Virus record (IMG/VR): IMGVR_UViG_3300011114_000316
Coordinates: 1 to 61,829 of that record
Source of the DNA: a virus
DNA: 61,829 nucleotides
Strand: one strand, 5' to 3'
Of the stretch, positions 1 through 8,900 are shown piece by piece. A program made the translations under genes and the position numbers. The stretch's first letter is position 1. Each line of letters starts with the position of its first letter. The notes beneath the pieces are model-generated. The model did no database searches and had not been told where the DNA came from. It was given only the letters and a program-made list of their open reading frames with translations.

Positions 1-127
1 TCGAGGGACTGATATTGATTGGCTTAAACACAGACGGCGAGGAAGTTTTTGCCTCTACTTATGCAGATGGGCCAACCGTTCTGTGGATGCTTGAACGCGC
101 CAAACTGCGGTTGCTCAGAATTATTGA
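1..127 (+). repeat. 127-bp exact repeat, copy 1
   Basis: Bases 1-127 are identical to 60605-60731 and the first mismatch is at base 128 (c versus t). The repeat begins exactly at the window edge. A perfect match of 127 bases at a contig end is what a de Bruijn assembler run at k=127 produces when two paths share a node, so this may be an assembly joint rather than a biological duplication. Confidence 0.9.
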
Positions 128-143
128 CGGAGAAGGCGTATGA
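1..143 (+). CDS. Partial small phage protein (3' end)
   Basis: The window opens inside this gene; the first full codon is at base 3 and the stop is TGA at 141-143. The visible 46 residues are nearly identical to the C-terminus of the complete gene at 60523-60747, and bases 1-127 match that gene exactly. The last residues differ (GEGV here, GENI there). The stop overlaps the next start as ATGA. The function is unknown. The exact match means this is either a recent duplicate or the same locus seen twice by an assembler. Confidence 0.8.
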   Translation, partial: EGLILIGLNTDGEEVFASTYADGPTVLWMLERAKLRLLRIIDGEGV

Positions 144-349
144 GTCTTGACGCAATGAAACAGGCGCTAGAGGCGTTGGAAGAAGCGGTGTTTTATACCA
201 GCAGCGAATCGTGGTCACCTTCTATGACACGGGAATGCGAGGCAGCAATTACCGCTCTCCGCGCTGCAATTCCGCATAGCGAAGACTGCTGGCGGTGGCA
301 TCACGAATGTGCAGCAATCAGGATGGAGAGGATATTTCATGAGCATTGA
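140..349 (+). CDS. Small accessory protein, 'DAMKQAL' family, short form
   Basis: A 69-residue protein that opens with MSLDAMKQALEALEEA and reaches the shared ALRAAI segment at about residues 40-46. It then leaves the family: the usual EQAQEPVAW continuation is missing and an unrelated Cys/Trp/His-rich tail follows. The start overlaps the previous stop (ATGA). The tail region also holds the Shine-Dalgarno GGAGAGG of the next gene. It may be a truncated or recombined family member. The function of the family is unknown. Confidence 0.65.
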   Translation: MSLDAMKQALEALEEAVFYTSSESWSPSMTRECEAAITALRAAIPHSEDCWRWHHECAAIRMERIFHEH

Positions 350-719
350 CGCAATGAAACAAGCCTTGGCAGCGCTGAATGACTATGAGCCAAACGAAGC
401 GCACAAAGTTGCCACCGCTCTCCGCGCTGCAATCGAGCAGGCGCAGGAGCCGGTGGCGTGGATGTATCACGGCATTCGACACGACGACACGCCACATGAA
501 CGCCCGAGCCTCATCTGGAAACCGGATCAAATGGACGTGATGAGCTTTGAGAAAGGCGCAAAAGCTACCCCGCTCTACACCGCCCCACCACAGCGCAAGC
601 CGCTGACGGATGAGGAGATTGAGGTTTTGGCAAAAAAGCATAACGGCATTTACTACGATTGCGACATCACATTTGCCCGAGCCATTGAAGCCGCACACGG
701 CATAAAGGGGGAAGCATGA
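339..719 (+). CDS. Modular small accessory protein, 'DAMKQAL' family, full form
   Basis: A 126-residue protein starting at ATG 339, chosen because GGAGAGG lies 7 bases upstream; an in-frame upstream start at 309 has no such site. The order of modules is N-terminal MSIDAMKQALAAL, ALRAAIEQAQEPVAW near residues 30-45, a variable middle ending in PLYTAPPQ, LTDEEIEVLAKKH near residue 88, and C-terminal FARAIEAAHG. The modules recur singly or in other combinations in neighbouring genes. No enzymatic motif is visible and the function is unknown. Codon use and spacing fit a real early phage gene. Confidence 0.75.
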   Translation: MSIDAMKQALAALNDYEPNEAHKVATALRAAIEQAQEPVAWMYHGIRHDDTPHERPSLIWKPDQMDVMSFEKGAKATPLYTAPPQRKPLTDEEIEVLAKKHNGIYYDCDITFARAIEAAHGIKGEA

Positions 720-952
720 CCACACACCTGACAAAAATCTGGTGGGACTTGAACAAGCACAAGCTGGTCGAGCAGGCAATACCAGAGGCCGAGATTTACA
801 AGCGTGAGTGGGTCGGGCTGACGGATGAGGTCATTTGGCTGGAGTACCAACGCTTTTGGCCGTTTCATCCAGCCGAAGAACCAACGCTGGCTAAGGACAT
901 TGTCAAGTTTGCCCGAGCCATCGAAGCCAAGCTGAAGGAGAAGAACACATGA
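716..952 (+). CDS. Small accessory protein carrying only the C-terminal family module
   Basis: A 78-residue protein that overlaps the previous gene by ATGA. The N-terminal half (Trp-rich, residues 1-30) is unlike its neighbours. The C-terminal half has the LTDEVIWLE segment and the FARAIEAKLKEKNT tail shared with the family. The last codons, AAG GAG AAG AAC ACA TGA, form a Shine-Dalgarno sequence and the overlapping ATGA start for the next gene. This is consistent with modules being exchanged. The function is unknown. Confidence 0.7.
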   Translation: MTTHLTKIWWDLNKHKLVEQAIPEAEIYKREWVGLTDEVIWLEYQRFWPFHPAEEPTLAKDIVKFARAIEAKLKEKNT

Positions 953-1380
953 CTGACCGCGAACTGATGCAGCAGGCGCTGGAGGCGCTGACTGCATATG
1001 ACGGGACGAATGGAGCAAGCCAAAGAAAGCGCGTCCTTGCCGCCCTGCGCGAGAGGCTGGCACAGCCAGAGCAGGAGCCAATAGCGTGGGTATACCAAGA
1101 AGGGCTGGAGGCATTGAAAAGCGGCAGGCCGTGGACTGCGTACGGCAGCAATGGGTACAGCCGAATTCCTTTATATCTCAACGACGCAGTAGCTCCAAGG
1201 GTAGAGCCCCGCGCAAGCGGGAGTGGTGCAGGGTTCGAGTCCCTGCCTGCGTCATCGCAATGGAAAGGGTTGACGGATGATGAAATCGTGCTGATTTGCG
1301 GTGAATGCGCTGCGTCTTACGCTGACGATATTCGCTATGCTCGCGCCATCGAAGCCAAGCTACGGGCGAAAAACACATGA
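949..1380 (+). CDS. Modular small accessory protein containing an in-frame tRNA-like segment
   Basis: A 143-residue member of the same family: MTDRELMQQALEAL at the N-terminus, ALRERLAQPEQEPIAWVYQ near residues 24-45, IPLYLND near 73-79, LTDDEIVLICGECAA near 105, and RYARAIEAKLRAKNT at the end. Where relatives have a short linker such as TAPPQ, this gene has about 24 residues (roughly 79-102) encoded by a sequence that folds like a tRNA (see 1183-1254). The start overlaps the previous stop (ATGA). The function is unknown. Confidence 0.75.
   Translation: MTDRELMQQALEALTAYDGTNGASQRKRVLAALRERLAQPEQEPIAWVYQEGLEALKSGRPWTAYGSNGYSRIPLYLNDAVAPRVEPRASGSGAGFESLPASSQWKGLTDDEIVLICGECAASYADDIRYARAIEAKLRAKNT
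1183..1254 (+). other. tRNA-like element lacking an anticodon arm, inside a coding sequence
   Basis: Seen directly: GACGCAG (1183-1189) pairs perfectly with CTGCGTC (1247-1253) as a 7-bp acceptor-like stem. U8/A9-like TA follows, then a D-arm GCTC/GAGC with loop CAAGGGTA that keeps the GG pair. A T-arm GCAGGG/CCCTGC has loop TTCGAGT. In place of the 17-nt anticodon arm there is a 14-nt hairpin, CCCGC-GCAA-GCGGG, capped by a GNRA tetraloop. No anticodon loop exists, so it cannot decode. The segment is read through in frame by the gene at 949-1380. It could be a degenerate tRNA capture or an RNA mimic that recruits tRNA-processing enzymes. Confidence 0.7.
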
Positions 1381-1565
1381 AATATGAGCAAGCCAAACCG
1401 TTACTGGACGAACTCTGCCAACTGGCTGTGATGTATCACGCATCTCAGGCGCTAAGAACCAAACTGTTTGATGCGTTAAACAAACACATCCCGCACCTAG
1501 ATGAAGGATGCTTTGAAAGAGGGTGCCCAATGATTGAGACGTTTCCGCCAAAGGAAAACACATGA
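1377..1565 (+). CDS. Hypothetical small protein
   Basis: A 62-residue protein that overlaps its upstream neighbour by ATGA and the next gene by ATGA. It is mostly helical in appearance (ELCQLAVMYHASQALRTKL) and has two C-terminal cysteines (GCFERGC). I do not recognise the family. Its place in a tightly coupled run of small genes supports that it is translated. Confidence 0.6.
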   Translation: MKYEQAKPLLDELCQLAVMYHASQALRTKLFDALNKHIPHLDEGCFERGCPMIETFPPKENT

Positions 1566-1729
1566 CAGGGTTCGGGTTGGCCCCAATAAAGATGGAAGGC
1601 GGTATCGCGGATCCTGACGGGTTCGTTTGGGAGTGCAACTGCGAAGACTGCCAAGTTAGGTATCAAGAGTGGAAGAAGGCGTTTGATATAGAGCAGAAAC
1701 AACTAGAGGAGAGACTAAATGCTAGATGA
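1562..1729 (+). CDS. Hypothetical small Cys-rich protein
   Basis: A 55-residue ORF starting at ATG 1562 inside the ATGA overlap with the previous stop and ending at TGA 1727-1729. The middle has a C-x-C-x2-C cluster (WECNCEDCQ, about residues 24-32) that could bind a metal, followed by a charged helix. It overlaps the next gene by 11 bases. The function is unknown; the cysteine cluster and the coupling on both sides are the reasons to call it. Confidence 0.55.
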   Translation: MTGFGLAPIKMEGGIADPDGFVWECNCEDCQVRYQEWKKAFDIEQKQLEERLNAR

Positions 1730-1928
1730 CATAGCAATCACAAACCTGGAGCGCGACAAAGCGTGGGCTAGCTTTATCAGGAGGAAATCAGTCAAAGCGT
1801 ATATGAAAGACAAGAAAGACTTTAACTTCCCACTCGACGGGTCTTATGAGGTCTGGTGTATGGCGTGGGAGAAAGCATGGAATTTAGGATTTAAATCCGG
1901 GTATCACGAACGCAAAGAGTCACTCTAA
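1719..1928 (+). CDS. Hypothetical small protein
   Basis: A 69-residue protein with GAGGAGAG just upstream of ATG 1719. It is rich in Lys and aromatic residues (AYMKDKKDFNFPLDGSYE, WEKAWNLGFKSGY). The W-x-x-GF-x-x-GY ending is common in small phage proteins of unknown function. No catalytic motif is visible. Confidence 0.6.
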   Translation: MLDDIAITNLERDKAWASFIRRKSVKAYMKDKKDFNFPLDGSYEVWCMAWEKAWNLGFKSGYHERKESL

Positions 1929-1942
1929 GTAATAGGAAACAA

Positions 1943-2416
1943 ATGGATCCCAAGCTGTTTGAACTGTTGTCAGATTTAACCCTTGCATACCGTCAGGGCG
2001 AAACAATCGAACCGGAGATAAACCAAATAGAAGAAATGCTGGAGGGAATGCAGAAAAAGAATCCGCTGTCTGACAAAGCTTTGAAAATCTTTGAGCACAT
2101 TAGAAAGCTCAAGAAACCTGTGACTGCACACGACATCAGCGTCAGGTTTCATCTAGCTCAATCTACATCTGCCACACATCTGAGGGAATTAAATGCAGCA
2201 GGCTTGCTCACCAAAAGGCGCATCAAAAGCACCACGATCTGGGAAGTCCAAACAACATCCCTGCCCGTGGCCGTTCCCGACAAACGTGTTGAAGCCCGAC
2301 CCGTTGAGCTTGATCGGCCTGAAGTCGTTATCCGAAAGTCAGAGCCAATCAAATCAGTCTGGCCGTCGAACCCGTTCCAAACCAGCTACCCTCACGCACG
2401 AGGCTATGATGATTGA
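1943..2416 (+). CDS. Winged-helix DNA-binding protein
   Basis: A 157-residue protein. Residues about 45-103 read as a winged helix: KALKIFEHIRKLKKPVTAHD, then ISVRFHLAQSTSATHLREL as recognition helix, then AAGLLTKRRIKSTTIWEV as wing. This resembles MarR/ArsR-type or IclR-type helix-turn-helix folds. The C-terminal 50 residues are basic, Pro-rich and probably disordered. It may regulate phage or host transcription. The target is unknown. It is preceded by a small-gene operon and followed by the DUF3310 gene. Confidence 0.6.
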   Translation: MDPKLFELLSDLTLAYRQGETIEPEINQIEEMLEGMQKKNPLSDKALKIFEHIRKLKKPVTAHDISVRFHLAQSTSATHLRELNAAGLLTKRRIKSTTIWEVQTTSLPVAVPDKRVEARPVELDRPEVVIRKSEPIKSVWPSNPFQTSYPHARGYDD

Positions 2417-2431
2417 ACTAGGAGAAGCTAA

Positions 2432-2725
2432 ATGGTAACCCTGGGTGATGTCATTCGAGACAAAATGAAGATCATGGAAATCATGGAAGAAGACCAGAAA
2501 GCAGACGACATTCAAGTCGGCGGCACACACTACAAAGATATGACGGTTCAACCTTGGGAAGTGATGGAGTCTTTGCTGACCCCAGAAGAGTTCCGGGGGT
2601 TCCTAAAAGGCAACATCATCAAGTACGCGATGCGCCAAGGCAGGAAAGATTCAGATGACGCCGGTAAGCTCAGGCACTACCAGCAGAAACTGAAAGAGAT
2701 AACCAGTGAACAATACACTTACTGA
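2432..2725 (+). CDS. DUF3310 family protein
   Basis: A 97-residue protein with the DUF3310 pattern: GGTHYKDMTVQPWEVMES (about residues 31-48), FLKGNIIKYAMRQGRK (58-73), then DAGKLRHYQQKL. This domain is widespread in phages, usually near nucleotide or DNA metabolism genes, and its biochemical role is not settled. AGGAG lies 7 bases before ATG 2432. Its end overlaps the GTG start of the next gene by 20 bases. Confidence 0.85.
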   Translation: MVTLGDVIRDKMKIMEIMEEDQKADDIQVGGTHYKDMTVQPWEVMESLLTPEEFRGFLKGNIIKYAMRQGRKDSDDAGKLRHYQQKLKEITSEQYTY

Positions 2726-2975
2726 TAAAGAGCGGGAGCACGTCAGACGAGTAAAGGAACTACCTTGCTCCGTCTGCGATGCTCCTGGCCCGAGTGATGC
2801 CCATCACATTAAACAACACCGGCAATACACCGTGGTGGCTCTCTGTAAAGATTGCCACCAGGGTGCGGTGATGGGCTGGCACGGTCAGCGGAGAATGTGG
2901 GCTATCAAAAAGATGGACGAGTTAGATGCTCTCAACATCACGATAGCCCGCCTCACTGCTTCATTGACTTCCTAA
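2706..2975 (+). CDS. Ref-like / DUF968-type HNH nuclease
   Basis: An 89-residue protein with a GTG start at 2706. It has CSVCDAPGPSDAHHIK (about residues 20-35), ALCKDCHQGAVMGWHGQRRMW (45-65): a CxxC, HH, CxxCH zinc-HNH arrangement. This is the compact form of the fold in P1 Ref, a RecA-dependent nuclease, and in DUF968 proteins. It probably cuts DNA during recombination. Its last 23 bases overlap the end of the convergent giant gene, so the plus and minus transcription units meet here without an intervening terminator. Confidence 0.7.
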   Translation: MNNTLTDKEREHVRRVKELPCSVCDAPGPSDAHHIKQHRQYTVVALCKDCHQGAVMGWHGQRRMWAIKKMDELDALNITIARLTASLTS

Positions 2976-5900
2976 CCGATTCTGCATTCTTGGCCAGATC
3001 GATCAGCAGCAACTTCATCCGATCAATGTTCTCGCGCTTATCCTCTGCGCTCATGGAAGTGTCTTCTGTGTATATCCGGATGTACTGACGAATCTTGGCC
3101 ATCTGCTTCGAGGTGTTGTCGTAGAGCTTAGCCAGCGCGACCTTGTCACCCTTCTCTTCCAAGATCGCCTGGACCTTGGCAGAGTCACCAATTGCTGCGT
3201 AATGCCTCATGTCAGCAAACGCTTCGCTGATACCTTTGGCGTTCTCATAGAAGGACGTGACGTACTCAGACTGCGTGGCCGGCAGTGACTTGATGAACCC
3301 GACACTCGCGATGTCCACCCATTTCTCTGACGGGTATGCCCCTTCGTTGAACGGCGACATGGCGTGTTTAGATGCCCAGGCAATCGTTCCACCCAGCCAG
3401 CCAAAGTAAGCTTTGATTGCATACTCCGCCTGGACAGGAGACATCTCAGCTTTGGTAGGCAGGAACAGGTTAGAGATGCCACTGACTGCCATGGCCAACG
3501 GGCTGGTGTTGTCGGTCTTCCGCTCCTCTTTGGACAACCGCTCCATACCCGCGGATTCAATCGGCGCTCCAGTAAAGCTATCCTTGTTGGAGTACAGATC
3601 GACCAGCGGCTTGAACATTTGCGGCATCGGGTTCAGAGAGAACGTATCCGAGATCATCCGGCGCAGCGTGTTCTCGAACTGCTTACCCTCAGCCTCTTCG
3701 TCAAAGATCTGCTCCGCCACCCGCTCTGCAATCGTTCCAAACGCGCCAATTTCAAACGGTTTCGGGATACGTAGTGCGTACTCCATTCCGGGCAACTTGA
3801 ACCACCAGAAGTTATCCCGATCCCAAGCATCCCGTTTCTTAAACTCTTCGTCATCCTTGCCTGCGAAGTACAAAGCCAGAGAAGCTAAGACCACAGCAGA
3901 AGTCACAGTGGTAAACGCGGTGGCTTTTTTCTTGTCATCCTGTTCAATCGGCTCGCCCGTGACAGTGTTATAGAACACCCGTACGGTCGGGCTAATGCCA
4001 TCCCTGCCAAGCTTGTACAGACCTTGGACGCGAGCGTTGAAGAACGGGACAGTCTGAGCCAAGAACCTCACCGCCGGCCACGAGCCCTGCATTGAGAAGT
4101 CCAGCAGATCACGCGCCATGAACGATGCGGTCAAGTGATCCTTTCCTTGCTCGCGAAGCTGGTTGTACAACGCGATCCGGTTAGCCGCCTCGGACTTGTT
4201 GCCCCACTCCTGATACTTGTTCCACGCAGCCAAAAGCTTCTCTGTAACTTGGCCAGGGGAAGTCAAGATGGTGTCAGGATTGACGCCCTGTTTAATCAAC
4301 CGCTTCACCAAGCGCGCTTGATCGCCCTCGTAGATCGATCCAAAGTTAAAGATCGCGCCACCAGCCAAGGCCGATAAGAACCGGGGATTGCTCTTGTCAG
4401 ACCCCTTCCAACCTTCGTACACGTTGGTTACCGGGTTCCACTTCATATCTCCACCGGCCAGCGCGATTGCCTGGATAGAGTCGCGGAACAAGTTCCTTAC
4501 CTTAAACGCAGGGCTCAAGGTCACGCCGTACTGCAGCATGTTCTTGAAGTCTTTCATCACGCTAACGAACTTGGACTGCGGACCCATGTACCCGATAGAC
4601 GAGATGGACTCAAACAGCATCGGATCAATAATCTGAACGTAGGTTGGGATACCCTCGAGCATAATCTTGACCGTGCTCTGAGCACCGTCTCTACGCTCAG
4701 TCATCCAACCTTGCAGCGATCCATCTCCAACCATTTCTCCAGAAGACCGCAGATATACCTTGCCGTTTTGCCACATGTACTGAACCTTCAGGCTCGGTAC
4801 CGCAGCATCCTGAGCAAACGCAGCATTAACTGTTTCAGCAGCAGCACGGTTCTTCATCGACGCAGAAAGGATGTGACTCCAGTTGCGTACGATGTTCTCC
4901 ATCAAATCACCAAACGGGCTGGTGCCACCTTTGATGTTGTAAGAGAAGTACTGATTGGGCAGGCCAGATGAATCCATGGCGGCGGACAACATACCGTCTT
5001 CCATCTCACGATAGAACGGGATGTACCACACGTCATTAGAGAACCGCTCATATCCGACCGGGTTCATCTCGAGATCCAAAACCTTTGCGGCTTTCTGATC
5101 ATCAGTCAGATCGGTACGCTGCCAAGTCTTCTCAATCTCACGAGCGGTAGACGTAATCAAACCCTGGGTCATTGCAACGCTCAACACCGATTTGTTCAGT
5201 TTGTTGAGTTCGTTACGGGCTTTCATGTACAACTCAATCCGCGGTGTACCGTTAAGATCACCTTCCGCTAACAACTGACGTTCGTTGATCAGATCCTCGA
5301 TCCCTTCGATCTTGGACTGACGACCAGTTTTCATCAGTTGAGCTTCACGATTCAACGCGATCCACATTAAGAATCGATCCACCTCGGGGCCGATAGGCTT
5401 CAGGATGTCCATCATCCCTTGGCTCTTGGGCTTGATGTCTAACGCGCCGTCATTCAGAAATACTTCGCCGTTAAACAGGAGGCCCTCGAGTGCTCCGTCT
5501 ACCGTACGAGACATACGCGCCATGATGTATGCGCGTTCGCTGTAATCCTTGATGGTTCGATACTGATCGGCAACACCTTGAGCGACACGCCTCCAGAACC
5601 CGTCTCGCATCCCAGCGATCTTGTCGATGATCGTCGCCCGCTGCGGCGCGTAAATCGGCTGAGCTTTAGCCAGGAACTCTTCTGGCACCCCAACAAACTC
5701 TGCCGGGTTGAGCGGTTTACGTTTCTGCAGGAACTCCTGTGCCGTGTTAATGACCTTCTCACGACTGGGCACCACAGACTGTTTGATGTCGCTCTCAAAC
5801 AGCATCGTATCGGTTTGGAATTCACCGTTACCTTTAGCCAGACTATCTAGCGCGCGGATCACAGTGGCATCAGACGGCAAACCAAACATCGATTTGATCT

Positions 5901-8900
5901 TCTGCACAAACTCTTTGAGCCACTGCTGCAGCCTGGAGATCAGAGAGTCACCGTAGGCAAACCGGTTCTGAACAATTCTTGAACCGTTAACAGCCCAGAA
6001 CTCAGACGGGTTGATGTACTGGTAGTAATCCGCCGGTACATCACCGTTCTTGATCATCTCCTTCGCCGTTGCCAGCAACTGATCAGGTGCAACCTCTGGT
6101 GAACCAAAATGATACTGAGTCAACAACTCAAAGTATTGCTGTTCGCTTTCTGTCGTAGCCCGACGCGCAGCCGCGGTCAATTGCATCAGCCACTCAGTAC
6201 CGATTGCAGACTGAATGTCAGACGGCATCATCCGCTCAAGGTGATGCAGGATCTCGTGAACAGCCGTGTCGGCTTGCTCAACTTGCGGAACTAAACGAAT
6301 GATCTGGTCAATACTGTTGTACTCACCAGCAACACCCGCTTCTGCCTTGGTGCTGATGCTGATACCAAGCTGATCAACCAGCGCCGGATTCTGGCCAATA
6401 AACCAAAGAGCAAGTTCAACGCCTTTGTCCGACAGCAGACCTTGACGCCGAGCACGGAGTAGACGTTCGCGGATGTAGTCAGCACCGCGTACCCGTTCGC
6501 CTGCTGCAGGTTTCTCAACTTGTGCGGCTTTATCAAGAGCAGTCTTCACGCCCTCGATAAACGCGGTATCACCGATTACGCCATCGGTATGCTGCTTGTT
6601 GAGAAACTTGATGCGACGTTTAGTCTGAACAGGCGCAGCTTTAGTAACCGACTGGATTGGGACAACAGACTGCAGCGGCGGATTGCTGGGCTTGTTCCGA
6701 GCATCGATGATGTTCTTGGTATTCCGGTCACGTACATCTGCGACCAATTCCAAGTCGTACCCAGAACTACTAAGCACTTTGATAAGCAATTCTGTCGCGT
6801 CAGCCGCCGGAACTGCATTTGCCCGCATCTTATTGCCAGCAGAGGTAAAGGTAATGTTTTTTGTTTGTTTATGAATCTTGCCGCCTGTACCACCCTTACT
6901 GACTTCAATCGTGTAGTACTGCGGAGTAATAGGATTGCGCTTAAGCTTAAACGTCTCGCCCATGCGCAACTTGTCTACAACCGTACCCCCCAGTTCAGCC
7001 AGTTCCAGAGCAGCCTGGGGTGAAGTAATAGCTGCCGCCTGTTGGGAAACTAATTTCTTGTAATCAAAACCGACCGGCATCAGGAAACCTTGCAGCAGGT
7101 TGCCCTGATTGTCTGTGTAACTAATTAAGTTTCCACCACCTGCAGCTTGTTTGCCGCGGAGCAGATTACCAGTGATGATGTACCGCTTCTCACGAGTCCC
7201 AATTTGGCCACGGTCGAATGCCTGAGTGATGGGGATATCTTCGATAGAACCATTCTCAGTTGGAACGCCCATCGTTGTTGCGGGGCTCCAAACGATCTTA
7301 TCTGCTTGGGCTGTTTCTGCTTCATTAGTGTTGGCTAACTGACTAAGACGCAACGTCATTGTTTGAGCCGCACCATTCACTAGTGCAAACCTGACTTCCC
7401 AGTCACTTAGTGACGCAGCAGACTTTGTACGGCCCTTTTTCTTAACGTCTATTACAACGCCATACAACACACCATCTTTGCTGCTAAGACTCACAATCTC
7501 CGAAATGCGTGGCAAACGTTTACGCACAATACTAATTGCGGCTTCCATCGCCGTGGTTTGCCTGTTGACAATTTCACGTTGCTCATCTGTTGCGTCTTTC
7601 GGCAAAGACTGAATGAGCTTTTGAATTTCTTCATCAACAGCATCTTTAAAACCTTGTGCTTGCTGATTACGCTTCGCTTCGGGCTTAGATCCGTCAAGTC
7701 CTTTAAGTGCTAACTCTCGGACCTGATCAAGCTTCAAAGGTTTGGTCAGTCGTTTAGCATCAACAACCTGAAGTACAACCGGCGCAGTAAACGGACTATC
7801 AGTGCCAGGATCTTGGGGCTGAAGCTCAAACGTTTCCACAACCCGAGCATCCAACTGTTTAACCTGAGCCTCGAGATCGTTCTGACCCAGAGACTCGATC
7901 AACGCAATTTGATTGTTGTATTCCTCAATCAAGGTTTTGTAGAGCGCAGACTGTTCTGCAAGGGGAAGCAGACCAATGCGGCCCGTCACCTTGGCCATCG
8001 CTCCTTCTATTCTGGGATTCTGATCCTGATCAAACTTAATCGGGAAGCCCAATGTCGCGTTAAGCTCAGACCCTCCAACAACCTCAGCCGCTACACGATC
8101 CCCGTACTTGTTCATAAAGTCCGGCGTCTTCACGTCTTGAGTAGCAGTCTTCCTGCCGGCGGTGGTGTTAGCACTTAGTGCTGCCATCTTGTTAGCCAGC
8201 ACAGCGGCTGGGCGAAGCTCGATAGGCACATTTGCCGACAGTTGGATGTAGTACGGCAGGCCAAACGTAGCAGGCTTACCTTCGGGCGAACGACCATCTT
8301 CGGTCACTTGGCCAGTGCGATTAATCCTACCCAGCATCTGAACGTGATTGTTGATGTCTGGCTCAGCCTGCGCCAGGATCATCACGCGCCGACGCTGATC
8401 AGCAAACTTCTCCGACGCATGCATCGACAGGCCAGTAGACCCGGACCTGTTGATGATTAGCGCATCAATCTGACCTTCGTTGAACTTGGAGATAGTGTTC
8501 TTTTTGCCAGCGGTATTGAGTTCTGATCTGTTCCTGGGCGTTAATCTAGCTACCCCGTCTTTAGTCGAAACAACAGTGTTACGACCAGTAATCTCACCAA
8601 TCGAATACCCAGCCGCTTCGATACGTTCTTTGATGGCATCAATCGGCGAGATAGGGATGTCTAGTGTCCGGCCCATCGCCCGAATGAAATCTAGCGTATC
8701 TTCATATGCCGACAGCGCCTCATCGCCAAGCTCATCATCTGTGAGGTAGTGAGGTAACTTGCGACCGTCAGGATAGGAAATCTTAACTGTTCGCACTTTC
8801 TCAAGGTAACGCTCGAGCACATCGGCAAACGATGCCTCAAGTACATTACCTATCTTAATATTGTTAGCTTCGGCAAAATCCTTAATGAACATTTCCATGG

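Noticed and set aside
1183-1254. Functional tRNA gene
   Set aside because: There is no anticodon loop, so I call it tRNA-like only.
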